Part shown: positions 41,657 through 54,398 of the stretch, piece after piece
Layout of the letters: every line of letters starts with the position of its first letter
Numbering within the stretch: position 1 is the first letter of the stretch
From: Syncephalis plumigaleata
Lineage: Eukaryota > Zoopagomycota > Zoopagomycetes > Zoopagales > Piptocephalidaceae
NCBI GenBank assembly: GCA_025201365.1
Contig: JAIXMF010000009.1
Coordinates: 62,001 to 126,000 of the forward strand
Reading direction: 5' to 3'
Length of the DNA: 64,000 bases
The notes under the pieces: model-generated
Told to the model about the DNA's origin: nothing
Database searches by the model: none
What the model saw: the letters and a program-made list of their open reading frames with translations, nothing else
Program-made: the position numbers and the translations under genes

Positions 41657-44600
41657 TCATATCATACCAAATCCTTCCGAGTTATTAATAGCCGTTAATA
41701 TTCGATCACGTAGTTTTTCTAAGCTGCTATAATCCGGTAACAGCAGTACGTTAAAACACGTGTGTGCAGTAGGTAGTCTATAGTAGTATATTCAATTCGT
41801 TAGCATTAGTAATAAATAGTAGTATTACTATACATATGCATAAGTGTGTCAATAACTTACCGGTCAGAATCACCACCATTACGTGCTATGGTAAATGCTA
41901 GTTTACCCAGACCACCAAGTGGAATGCGATCAGTGCCAGTGGCAAAGAATAGTAGTTGCTTTTTACGATCCTCATCAAGAGCATGAGCAACTGACCAGAA
42001 ATGCCTAATAATAATAATAAAGGTAGTTAGTTAGCTACATTGATCGAATAGTGTAACAATGATCCATGTTCATCAACATGATTACCTAATCACAGGAGAT
42101 GTCGCTTCATAGCCACCGTCATACTTGGTCGCCTGTTCCAATGCATGGAAATCGAACTCTTGACTACCGCATACTATCATTTCTAATTCTTCCGGTCTAA
42201 ATATCTATAATAGTATAGCAGTTTATAGGTTATTGGAGTAGGCTCGTCGTTAACCATTCCTCCTTACCTGAATTGCACTTTTACCGCAATTTGATCGAAG
42301 CCTTCTTTAAACGCGCCAAATGGACCCTTAACCGATTCGTTTAGCAGAAATGACACGTAACGATCGACAAAGTCACGACAATTAGCCTGTGTTACAGGTA
42401 CTGAGGCACCCTCCGGTATTAGATTGTGCGTATATCGTCGACCAAAACATTCATATTCCACTTGGTATGTCTGTTCCATGAAGCCCAGCTGTTCATCGTC
42501 CATGTCGAGTAGTGCGCGTAGACCACGTTCCATCGACTATAGTTTATCATTGATGTTAGCGCGTTATTAACATGACATGGATATTAGTCAATATTACCGG
42601 GTCTAACGTTTTAAGATCAATTAGTTGCACCGGGTAACGAAGTAGTTTCTTGTATAGCGCGGTAGGTAAATGAACATCAAGCATAACCGCATTATAAATG
42701 GCAAGTCCAATGAGTCGTCCGATCAACTGATACTCATCGAGTGTGGCACGATTAACATCTGGATTACGCGCGAACCAGCATCGACCTGATTCCTCATGCC
42801 ATGTAAACATGCCTATAACGTGTCATGAATATAGATTAGCGTATTATATAAGTGAGAAGAGAAAGCGCACTAATGACTGTATAATTACCATATTTCTCAT
42901 CAAACATCTCACGTACGAGAAGTTGAAAGAATTCCTTTTGTACGCCTCCTTCATCTACCGCTTCCTCGCCTACAAAATGAACGCGTAATTGTTTGCGTAA
43001 TTCTGCTTCAGGTTTGGATTCCACTATTGGCACTTATTTATTACTATTGATGTTGTCTGACTATTGCATCTAATGATATCCTACCTGATTGAGTGTATCG
43101 CGTATGATATTCTCTCGATGAATCTCCAATACTAAATATGGGCTATTAACACCGACAAATAGGGTTCTAAAGAAGGCATCCTAATGGTGGTATGATTGCA
43201 TTCAGTATCGTCATCTTTCATTACTGATTATCAATGTAGGATACATACCTGCAATTCATGACGCATCCGTATGATATTCTCCACTTGAAGTACTTCACCC
43301 TTAACGGTAGCATTCAACACAAATGGATAATGACAATAAGAGAATCTAATTGTTATTGTTACTTAGTAGTCTATACATCTTCATCACATTGTATAAAATG
43401 CTTACCCGCTACGTGCTCGGAAATGCGGATAGTCCTCGCGTACATCGATCCGTTCGCTAATAGCTTGACTATAAAGTCATTGAACGGTAGTAGCTCGTGT
43501 TCCTGATTATATCGATCTGCCATTATGTTAAGGGGATACACGACTTGTACATGTAATGGTGGGACTAGTAAACACACACACAAAGGATACGAAATATTTC
43601 CATACATACCACGGTATGACAGACTGCCGGTTCCTGATTGGGCGATGGTGAATTAGGACTGCATAGGATATCTTCAATTCGCTGTTGTAACGCTTAACCA
43701 CGCGATACAAGTGCTGAGTAGTGGCGCGTGATTCCGCTTGTATATTATCGCAGTTGACCGGTGTGATACTATGACAAAGAATGTCACGCTGACGAGGTTC
43801 CAATCGTAGACACAAGTCGACAAACGAGGATATTAGAAAGTGCTGACCAAGCGTAGTTGTCAAATCAGGATTCTAACAAATAACAAACGATTATACCTGT
43901 TATGCATTGATTCAACTCGATCATGATCCATATTACTTACCATGCTAACCACTGCTAGACAATAATGACTCGATTGTCGAGTCGTCCTTGACAAAAGTTA
44001 AATCGACTAAGTGCACGTCCTAATGCTAGGGCAATCAAACGACGTAATGGACTAGCGGTCCGAGTAGATTCATCAGGTACAGCGGATGTTGTTTTCAATT
44101 CTTCCTGAACTGATGATGAATCCAACTACTTATGGTGGTGGTTGTAGTTGCCGTTACCGCTTTATTCTGCGTATCCTCTTTTACCACTGCTGATTCCTCA
44201 CTACATAATACACGGAATGCACGCTCAATTAGCGGATAGTCAAGATTGATTGTTGTATCTGATCGAGCATTTGCTGATTTATCCGACAATGAGAATATAT
44301 GAGTTATTGGTAGATACTCGAGAAGAGTCGTTCAACATCTGCGTATAATCGATGCTCGTCAATAGGCGATAATGGTTGTGTTGACGTTGCTTGATTCAGA
44401 ATAAGTTCAAGATCTAATAGTTCATGAGTATCTACTAGTCTTAATTAGTAATTTGATTTATACACTAAGGGGAAATGTATTTACCATGTCGCGCGTCTTT
44501 AAGCTGACCCTCCTGTTCTGGATCGATACGAGCCATCTTCATACAAGGTTGTGCCGCGTGACGTCTTCGTGATGTACCGGATACACTTGTTCTTGGTGTG

Positions 44601-46317
44601 AAATAACGACGATCTGCAAGTAACAAATCTTCATCGGTGACCGAGTGTGATCGACGTCGTCCACTTGATGTTACAGAACGTGCTGTAAACACAGAGGATG
44701 ATGCACCTATGATATAGCAAACTAGTAATTTAATATGCGCACTTTATGACTATAATTCATTCACACTCTACCTTGTTGTTCAGCCGTTTCCCAATACTGA
44801 CGATGATTATTAGGGTCACGAGGTGGATGTTGATGATAATGATTACGATGTACATTATATGAATGAGGTAGAGTCGACTCAACTATTCCTGGATTACTAC
44901 CACTATCACTTGACAAGTAATTGGTGGAACTTGTAGTAGAACTACTTGCAGATGATTCCGGATCATGACGAGTTAGATTACTAGCAATTACTCCAGTCGA
45001 TGTTGATGGTGTAGCAAGGGATGCTGTAGATACTAGAGCAGGATTAACAGTATTTGATGATCGTACATGATGCCTTCCTGATTCTAATCCATTTGTACTA
45101 CTACGTAGACGATGCTGTTCGGAATGATTTGAATGATGATGTAGATGATGATTATTATTATGAAGGTGATGTAGATGATGATGATGTCGATGATGAAGAT
45201 GATGATGCTGACCATGTCGATGAGCTGCCTGATTAGATGACACTATTGGTGATGATGCTGTTAATGCAGATGCTGATGCTGATGAATGCGATTGCTCATT
45301 AGGTATAGCATGCGATCGATGATAGATTAGAGTACGATTAGAAGGAGTAGTAGCCGTATCATTCCTATTGATTGTAGCATCGAAACCCTCTGATCCATTA
45401 TATAATGGTGTAGGTGCTGTAGTATTGTTACTATTATGCGCAGTATGCGTATTTATCCTAGATGCTACTGCAGCAGATGGTTGTACGTTACTTGAATGGT
45501 TAAACGTGGCGGGCATCGATGATGTAGGTGTTGTCGATGGTACGTGTAGATGATAATGATGATGGTAATGATAATGATGTGTTTGCATCGCAGAAGGCGA
45601 TGAAGGTACAGGTTGAGATGAGGCAGGTCGATTGCTTATAGAAAGATGCATTGTTGCACTAGATGGCGTATTACTATAAGTTATAGGGCGTGGATATGGA
45701 GAATAAGCAATGGGACCTGATAATGAAGAATGGTGTTGATGTTGATGATGATGATGTGGTTGCGATATACGTGTATTGATCAATGAACTAATACGATGTT
45801 ATAATATGAAGTAATCATTATTCTATTAGAACTTGACAATCATAACTTGTATTCTTTTGCGTATGTGTGTGACTTACCCTGATCTATCCATTGTTGTATG
45901 ATGAGGTATTAACCAAGCGGATGTAGAAGTATTGGATGTACGACGCATTTCTACGATACTAGCACTAGCTGGTGCAGGTGCTACTGAAACATCGTGAGGT
46001 AGTCGAATATGTAGTGAACGACCACGCCAACGCGAGCGTGCACCACCACCACCACTAGTAGTACTAGTACTACTGCTATCGACTGAATTCATACGTGTAC
46101 TCTGACGATAAAAACCTTGGTTTGATACTGTAACTGGAGCTGTAGCAGCACTATGAGTAGAATTGATGTTAGTAGTCACTACACCAGCTGTTGTGTTAGT
46201 TGTTGCTGTTGCTGTTGCTGTAGCCGAGGTAGCTGTATATTGACTGTGATTGTTGCTGTTATTGTTATGAGCAGAGGCAGTACAAGGTGACAAGGTTGGT
46301 GGGCGGGATTCCGTCAT
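41657..46317 (-). CDS. HECT-type E3 ubiquitin ligase (HUL4/UBE3A-like) with a long low-complexity N-terminus
   Basis: About 14 exons. Exon 1 (46,317-45,878) and exon 2 (45,787-44,772) are Ser/Thr/Asn/His-rich with long His runs. A helical middle region follows ([53 protein letters not shown]). The HECT domain starts near 43,550: [57 protein letters not shown]-type exon 42,204-42,086, and [16 protein letters not shown] with the catalytic Cys, ending GFGMI at 41,657. HECT ligases take ubiquitin from an E2 onto this Cys and pass it to substrates. At least five frame slips sit at homopolymers (43,473, 43,609, 43,689, 43,974, 44,124); one added base each gives continuous family sequence, so I read the gene as intact. 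Confidence 0.88.
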
Positions 46318-47178
46318 GAAGGAATGATAGAATAGATGTTAAATAGCAAGTCTTGTTATATAGAAGGGAATTCTAAATAGATAGCATACGCGATAGACGT
46401 ATAAAAAGGACGAGTTCTGCAAGGGGACAATTGGCATAAAGGAGCTAGTGCAGGTAAAGGTGAGCTGGTAACCAAAGAAACCGAAATAAATGGCGGTGTT
46501 TTCCTGTAGTATAGGGTTTTCAATAAACGTGGAGGTAAGGACTGTTACAGGCTTGCATAAGAGTAAGAAAGTGGATAAACGTATTAAAGCAAGTTACGAA
46601 TAGATAGGATGCCTTAGCAGATATCATATGAATGTTATATGAGTATGATATTGTAAAACATATAGTATAGTAGTAAAAGTATGAGGAGAGATTGGAAAAA
46701 GACTGTATCTTCGCTATTGCCACATTAACCTGACAACCTGATCTGGGTGTGGTTCATTCATTCCATTCACCTTCTCTTACCACCACTCACGCACCACACT
46801 CACCACTCTTATTCTCCTCGTTAAAGTTTGGCGGTTCATGTTGCCTGTACATCTGTCATTTAGGCTCGGCCACTGTTCAAATACCATCCTGTGCAACTAG
46901 CTTATTAATCCTTTGTTCAAGAGCATTTCTTTCCTTCATTTAACCTTACAACAACCGGCACTCTGCTAGTCAGATTGGTTGGCAGTGACACTGATTAGAG
47001 TGAGTATAATTAGATGAGAATACGTAAAATTACTATGAATCATCGTTCTTCATAGACGATATACTATCATATGCCTGATGACTTGCACTAATCTTTCTTC
47101 TTTTTCTCTAATATAATCGAATATATATGCATATATAGCTTATATAGTTACACTTGTTTACTGCGGATTAATTTCATT
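46318..47178. other. Divergent intergenic region between the HECT ligase and PAN3
   Basis: 860 bp without supported coding sequence; short open frames at 46,520-46,723 (minus) and 46,749-46,943 (plus) are low-complexity. It must hold both promoters. A CT-rich tract at 46,770-46,825 precedes the PAN3 side. Confidence 0.5.
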
Positions 47179-50100
47179 ATGCTATCGCCCAACGCTAAAG
47201 AATGGACAGGTATTTTGACACTAGGGCATATGTTCATTTAATGTAATAAATGATGTGAATACTATCATAGGAGCAGCGTCGATGGTTGCCACTCTATCGG
47301 CATCATCATCATCTGCTGATGCAGAGATGGAGGAAGTAGAGAAAGTAGGTGCAACTGGCATTGACGATGCATCAGATATAATTACCACGACGACAGAAGC
47401 AGCATTGATCGAAGATACAAAAGATACGGTACCAAAAACACCACCACTTACTGCTACATCCACAGGAAATGTAGCTGATACGAATGATAAATCTGGCACT
47501 TCTACTAGTGCTGCTGCTGCTGCTGCAAGTAGTATTGGTACACCAAAAAGTACGCGTATATGTAAGAACGTCATTATCTATGGCTATTGCAAGTTTGAAG
47601 GCAAAGGTTGTCAATTCAATCATAATGTAAGATTACGAGTATTATATGGAGACATTATCTAATACTTGATATATTTACTATTGATGCATGTTGTAGACAA
47701 ATCCACCTAAAGCAGCAGAGCCAGAGAAATTAGAAAGGTAAGTTATAGTATAATATAGACTAGTATTTCAACTAATTGCATGTAACCTTAGTGGTACTCC
47801 ATCCCGACTTAATGCTACATCACCTGTATTCACACCGCAGAATCGAGCTGCTTCACCCACTCAGGGCGGTCAGACAGCACCGGCGGAAATGATGAGTAGT
47901 CTGGATCTAGGAAATGCTGCTCTCAACAATCTAGGATATTCTACTTATGAAACACCAAATGCACAGTCACATTCAGTCTATGGACAAAGGTAGCGTAGTA
48001 ATATATGGTTAGCTACTACTACTATTATTGACTAGACAGTGATTATAGTGTATTAGGTGGTATGTATCAACCACCAGCTAGACATGCTAATATTCTTCCA
48101 TTTGGAAATACGAATGGATTTACGCAACAGTTAACGCGTGGTATGAGTAGTCTTGGATTTACAGAGAATGAAGTAAGTAGTAGTAGGGAATGATAGAGTA
48201 TAGAGTACTAGTTGTGCATAGTTACTTAATGATTACTCGATAGAATACCGTAGAGTATGTGACACCACGTCGTACACTATCAGCGGGAGAAACACTCTAT
48301 GCGAATGAACTAGACAATGGCTATGTGTTTCAACCTGTAAGTAATGCTATATGACATTTGTCGACATGCATTATTAATGTAATCCGATACAATCGTGTAA
48401 TTAGTTGCAACATCATCTGTACACGGCACCTCTTCATAATTTACCGAGTTTAGCACCGAATCAACGAACGGTACACGGTTTCTTTGTGGCAGATTCATTG
48501 AGACGTGAACTACTCGAGAAACAGGAAGAGTTAACTCATAATCTTACTGGTAATTTAATGGAAACAAAATGATGACATGCTACTAATGATTGCCCTATGT
48601 CATTACTAGTAAGGGATCCGGAATTGCCACCAGAAGTTCATGTTTACCATACGCTTTATCCCTTGGATGATCGACACATTCGATTGAGTCAGGTGGTAGG
48701 CCATACTACACACGTCTACAAAGCGGTGTCGCGTATGGATGGTCGTTCCTATTTATTGCGACGTGTTGAAGGTATATATATATATATAAATATAATAAGC
48801 TACTTTAGATGCATATTGCATAGACATGACCGCTAAGTTGATGCTACTATTTAATCTAGGATTTCGCATGACACATCAAGCGAATATGGGTGTGGCAGAG
48901 ACATGGCGTCGTTTACGACATGCCAATCTAGTTAGTGTACACGAAGTATTTACTACAAAAGCATTCGGCGATCATTGTAAGTGGACACGACCTTCATTGA
49001 TTTATGCATTTCTAATTCTACTTGTATATCATGCTGATTACATTTGACATAGCATTAATCATCGTGTACGACTATTTCCCGCGAGCACCCACCTTATTCG
49101 AGAAATACTTTGTTGCACCGAAACGTGCCACCACTCCTGAAGATGTGCATATACCAGAGTCGCTTATGTGGAGTTTCATCATTCAGATTCTATCGATTAT
49201 GAAGACCATTCATACAGCTGGCATGGCACTACGCGTACTCGATCTTACCAATGTCTTATTAACCAATCAAAATCGGTTAGTCTATTGAATCTGCATTGAC
49301 AAATGGAATATTAATTAGTATATAGATTACGTGTTGGATGTTGTGGTATGTACGATATACTCGGTGTGGAATCCAATAAAATGGTCGCTCAAGCACAGGT
49401 AGGTTGATAGAGGCATTTCCTTTATTTTAATCGAATCTATCATCATTATCATCATGAACATGCATGCTTATGTATTTACTTTTCATATATCATCAATGTG
49501 AAATGATCCAGCAAGAGGATATGTTGCAATTTGGCCAGCTATTATTGTCGCTAGCGTGTAATTCCCTCAATGCAGTTCGTTTCATACCAAAATCACTCGA
49601 ATTTCTATCTAGTAGATACTCGCCCGATATGAAGAATGTCATCATCTATTTGCTCACTAAACCGTACCCGATGAAAAGTCTCGATGATGTTGTTACCATA
49701 TGCGGTCCACGTATGCTAGGGGAAATCAACTCGATGCATTTGTAAGTGAGCAATCTACATGCATGTGTGTATGTGTTACTAAAATACTAGCTAGATATAA
49801 TGATCAATTGGAGAATGAGTTAACACGCGAATTGGAGAATGGACGACTAGTACGATTGCTATGTAAATTTGGATTTATCAATGAGCGACCCGAGTAAGTA
49901 CTTGTTAATTAGAGGAATACAGCGACATCATACTTACATTCCTCTCCCGATTAGATTCGACATGGATCCACGATGGTCTGAAACGGGCGATCGCTACTTA
50001 CTTAAACTGTTCCGCGACTATGTCTTCCATCAAGTCGACGAGAATGGACGTCCTGTTGTGGATCTAGCCCATGTTATTAGTTGTTTAAACAAGGTAAGTA

Positions 50101-50300
50101 GCATTGACCATTCACTACTAGAATACCAAATACTAAAACAAATCGTATCAGTTGGATGCAGGTGTCGATGAAAAAGTAATGCTTGTGTCGCGCGATGAAC
50201 AATCGTGCTTAATTGTTACCTATCGTGAACTTAGAAACTGTGTTGCACAAACATTTGACGAATTGTCGCAGCATCAGTCGCAAGCAGCGTCACGCCATTA
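47179..50300 (+). CDS. PAN3: PAN3, regulatory subunit of the PAN2-PAN3 poly(A) deadenylase
   Basis: Starts at 47,179 with a short first exon (47,179-47,209) spliced to 47,271. N-terminal acidic/Ala-rich region, then a CCCH finger ([17 protein letters not shown]...H) that binds poly(A). A PAM2-like motif ([10 protein letters not shown]) follows, for poly(A)-binding protein. The pseudokinase has [19 protein letters not shown], an [18 protein letters not shown] block and [15 protein letters not shown] in place of HRD. Then comes a coiled coil ([20 protein letters not shown]) and the knob domain ([20 protein letters not shown]...[15 protein letters not shown]). All parts are in the canonical order. 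PAN3 recruits the nuclease PAN2 to mRNA tails in the cytoplasm. Many short introns; the C-terminus ends at TAA 50,298-50,300. Confidence 0.93.
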
Positions 50301-50725
50301 AACGGCCAGCGATAGTGTCATTTTTCTATTTTGCACGTTTGTATGACTCCTTTACACTATTTGTCACAAGTATTCATTAATAGGCGTAATACGAAGTATA
50401 TTAGTTTCTTTAATGAATGAATTATTAAACAACCCAATAAAGATATTATTAACAAGTCATCTGAAATGCTTCCGCTCTCCTTCTATCAATTACTACATGT
50501 ATAATAAGAGCGATGTAATATTAATAAACAAGCTGTATGTCAGGTTAAATACTTGACAAAGAAATGGGTACAGAGTAATAGTAATACATTATTAGTCGTT
50601 GATATGATTGGCAAACCACATGGACACACCTACGTCAACACTTCTTTCTATTCCCTTGCTTACTTTCCTTCTTTCACTTACTGTAGTGCAACCACTTGCT
50701 TTATTTACCAATTACTATTAATACA
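50301..50725. other. Intergenic region between PAN3 and NMT
   Basis: PAN3 3' UTR with an AATAAAG signal near 50,438-50,445, and the NMT promoter with a CTTTCTTTC-rich tract (50,640-50,690). No gene seen. Confidence 0.5.
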
Positions 50726-52612
50726 ATGACTGATCCTACCTTGAACTCGAGTCAAGAGGAGAAGTCGTCGGTAGAACGAGACGCGTCTACTTCCACCGAG
50801 ACAACAGAGCAAGCACCGACTACAGCTGATAACACCGCTTCTTCGTCGTCATCTGCTGCAACACCTGATCCAGAGGCACAAAAGAAGCTTGCTGATTTGT
50901 TGTCACATCTTAATTTACAAGCATTGCCAGGACAAGAAATTCAAAAAGAGCACAAATTCTGGAAGACACAACCAGTGCCTCAACATGGTTAGTTTAGTAG
51001 TTAACAATAGAATGAATAATAGCTACTTACTTACTATAACTTTACCAACAATAGGAGAGCCTATTAAATCTGAAGGTCCTATTGAACCGAGTAAGAAGCA
51101 GGAGGAACTTCGTCAGGAACCATATCCATTGCCCAAGGAGTTTAAATGGTGTCTAGTTGATATTAATGAAGAGGCAGAGGTAAGTGATTAGCAGCATTAT
51201 AATCGATTAGAGTGATTAACCTTCATAATCCAATACGTATATCTCATTAAATACTAGATGAGTGAACTATACAAGTTACTATCAGATAATTACGTCGAGG
51301 ATGATGATGCCATGTTTCGATTCGACTACACACCTGCCTTTATTGATTGGTAACTTATCTAGTGAATAAGCTATTATTACAAAGGATTAATTGCTGTTAT
51401 TATCTTACTTGTGTAGGGCATTGAAACCACCAGGTTGGCTACCAGACTGGCATCTAGGTGTTCGTGTTGCTAGTAATAATAAGTTAGTGGCATTTATTAG
51501 TGGTATTCCAATTGATTTACGTATACGTAAAGAGTAAGTAGCGATACTCATTTCTCAATGTATTTAACTATCTTATTCACTAATACAAACATATACATAT
51601 ATATCTAGTACACAACGTATTGTGGAGATTAACTTTTTATGTGTACATAAAAACTAAGAAATAAACGATTGGCACCGATGCTTATTAAAGAGGTTACACG
51701 TCGCGTTCATCTTAAAGGAATCTTCCGTGCCGTATATACCGCGGGTGTTGTCCTGCCTCGTCCCACTGCTACTTGTCGGTACGTATATTCGATAATAGTA
51801 TATACATTATTTATCTTACGTGTATGTGTCTAGTTATTATCATCGTTCGTTAAATCCCAAGAAGCTAGTGGATATTGGATTCTCTCATTTGCCTCGTGAT
51901 ATGTCGATGAAACGTATGCAGCTTCGTTTGTCACTTCCCAAGGAGACCAGCATACGTGGACTGCGTTTAATGCGCGAGGAAGATGCCACTAAAGTGCAAG
52001 CGTTGCTAAATCGCTACTTGAAACGTATGGAATTCTCGGTGGTATTTAAGAATGCCGATGAAGTACGACACTGGTTGCTGCCACGAGATGGTGTCGTGTC
52101 AACCTATGTGGTCGAGGTAAGCATGACAATTAAGCAGTAGAGATGCTAGGATGATGTCCTTTACTAATAGAAGCTGTATTGCTTAGTCGACCGATGGCAC
52201 TATTACTGATGTTGCCTCATACTACTCGATTCCATCCACTGTCATTGGCAATGCTCATTACAAAACAATGGAGGCAGCCTATCAGTTCTACTATGCCACA
52301 GATGTAGTATTCCAACAAGATGGTGAACAGCAATTAGGTGATCGATTACGCACACTATTCAAGGATATTCTTATTAAGGCTAAAGAGGTAGATTATCTAA
52401 TAAATGTTCATCTAATCGAGTGACTACATGCTAATACTAATTGCTTTGTATAGGAACGATTTGACGTGTTCAACTGTTTGAACCTACTCGACAACGAGGA
52501 GATTATTGAAGATCTCAAATTTGGTCCAGGTGATGGTAACCTGAACTATTATTTGTACAACTGGCGATGTCACGATGTACCCTCCGAGAAGGTTGGCCTC
52601 ATTATGCTCTAA
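50726..52612 (+). CDS. NMT1: Glycylpeptide N-tetradecanoyltransferase (N-myristoyltransferase)
   Basis: Exons 50,726-50,987, 51,055-51,179, 51,258-51,349, 51,417-51,533, about 51,609-51,778 and three more to TAA at 52,610-52,612. Family landmarks: [91 protein letters not shown] and the C-terminal [14 protein letters not shown]. The enzyme moves myristate from myristoyl-CoA to N-terminal Gly of many proteins; it is essential in fungi. The frame is lost once, at the five-A run 51,649-51,653. One more A yields the conserved [12 protein letters not shown], so the gene is probably intact. The N-terminal 85 residues are Ser/Thr-rich, as usual for fungal NMTs. A TA-flanked transposon begins 120 bp after the stop. 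Confidence 0.94.
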
Positions 52613-52734
52613 TGAGCTGCATTCTATAGTTTGTCATTAAAACAATCGAGGCTATTATGATAGTATTTGTGTGTGTGTCTCTCTCTCTACATATATTGAA
52701 TGAAATGACAAAAAGTTACGATTCTTTCTATTTA

Positions 52735-52985
52735 CAGTGTTTTCCAACCAATTTGCGCATTTATCCTTTAACGTTTGCATATATTAATAAACAGATTAAC
52801 ACAATTGTTAACACCATTATCATTATAGAAATGCCAATTGACACACCACGATAATAATAACAATTCAGTATTAGTAATGGATCATTTATTGATAGCGATA
52901 ACTATCATCATCAATTCTATAAGGTAGACGATACAAGTGTACTAGAATAGTTGGATATTGCCATGTCACATACTTACAAGTAGCA
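52735..52985 (+). repeat. Conserved left end of the Fanzor transposon
   Basis: About 250 bp shared with 26,877-27,116 at about 94% by eye. Besides the terminal repeat it keeps TTAACA-CAAT-TGTTAA (52,796-52,811) and a perfect stem TGATAG-CGATAA-CTATCA (52,890-52,907) in both copies. Confidence 0.85.
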
Positions 52986-54286
52986 ATAAACTAGTATGGT
53001 AGATAAATTATGATGATAATGCTTACGATTGATTGCATAGAGAGCAACGAGTAAACAAATAGAATACACGATAAACAATGTAATAAACAAACAGTAACTA
53101 GTAGAATGACTGACTTGTCACGAACTAGCAAGGAATGAGCAAGGAAGGGTGCATGAACACGTATGCCAGTTTATTCGAAGAAGCAGTGTATGCTTGTATG
53201 TGGTGAATAGAGTATGTAGATGGCAGTAAACAAATGAAAATACAAATAACAGCATGACGTAAGGGTGGCATACAAACAGATGACGGAAAAGAGTGGCAAA
53301 AGTAAAAGGTACATATTACAACGAGACAGTAAACGCTTAAGCATTGATAAATAAGCAGGACAGTGATAGAAAACAAAGGACTAGAACGAACAATAAACAA
53401 TACTTATTGGTATAGTAATAATAACGACAAGTGAGCATGTAGATAGGTTAGAGGAAGAGGAAAACAAAGAGATAAATAAACGACATAGAGATAGTATGAC
53501 AGAATAGCTGCTATTGGGAATGTGTATGTAAAGTGAAAGAGGAGTAAGTGGAATGTGAATGACACGAAGAAGACGCGTATTACTGAGAAAGTGGAATAAA
53601 AGAAAGAGGAATAACTAGCATATAGTTAAAGGAAGTAACACGTATTGTTTACTGACAAGTGGATGTAGTTGACACAAATAAGTGTGTTATTGAGTGACAA
53701 GGGAAATGAGGTTAGTACGAAGAAGACAGCATTGATAAAGAGAGAGAGAGAAAGAATGTTTTTATTGACTAATAAAGAAAATTAACAATTTATACATCAG
53801 TCGATAATGAGGAATGGAAATGTATTGTCATTGTTAACGAAGTAAAGGAGGAGGAAATAATGTAAGTAACGAAGTAAATGGAAAGGGGAAAGAAAAGCAA
53901 CAATGAAATGGATACTTGGAAGTGGATTGGTAGACCATTAATCAAGTGTTAGCAAATAGTTAAGGAGAAGTTGCTAATGGAAGCATTAGTAGAAGCAAAT
54001 GAATATATTAACATCCATTACAAGATTCTGTTCATTTATTAATAACGAATCTTTCATTAATAAAGTGTTAACAAGATTACTAGTACTTATTAATGCTTAA
54101 TGATTGCTAAATTATAAGCGGCGTTATACCATTGCTACAATGACACTAGATGATACGAGTCTTACTGTGTTGCGCTGTAAATGATACTACTTACCATAAT
54201 GGATTCACCCTTCCTGTATGTGTCTGCACGAGCGTTTCACCCCTACGTCATCAGGTCCGCGCAGTTAGTACTACCAACGTGCCACG
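52986..54286. other. Non-coding interior of the Fanzor transposon
   Basis: About 1.3 kb, purine-rich on the plus strand, with repeated words such as ACGAAGTAA and AGTAAATGGAAA. The minus-strand frame 53,125-53,400 is low-complexity. No transposase motif is visible. TGTTG...TTAACA at 54,169-54,363 could be an old solo LTR overlapping the Fanzor promoter. Confidence 0.5.
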
Positions 54287-54294
54287 TATATAAA
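54287..54294 (+). promoter_or_regulatory. Candidate TATA box of the Fanzor gene
   Basis: TATATAAA, 105 nt before the chosen ATG (54,399). It is followed by TATAATAAAATAA, which also follows the TATA-like box of the gypsy element near 60,358. No second TATA match is closer to the ATG. Confidence 0.45.
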
Positions 54295-54398
54295 GAAGCG
54301 TCTATACTATAATAAAATAAAAGATTAATTAACCCTTCATATTGTAACTGTGGTCGTTTTAACATACTACGATTATATTGATATCCATCCTTTTTTAC

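Noticed and set aside
50726-52612. First thought of an eIF3-like translation factor
   Set aside because: The motifs [25 protein letters not shown] and [11 protein letters not shown] are specific to N-myristoyltransferase.
53125-53400. 91-codon minus-strand frame inside the Fanzor element as a possible transposase
   Set aside because: Hydrophobic and Cys/Ser-rich without helix-turn-helix or DDE motifs; likely chance in purine-rich DNA.
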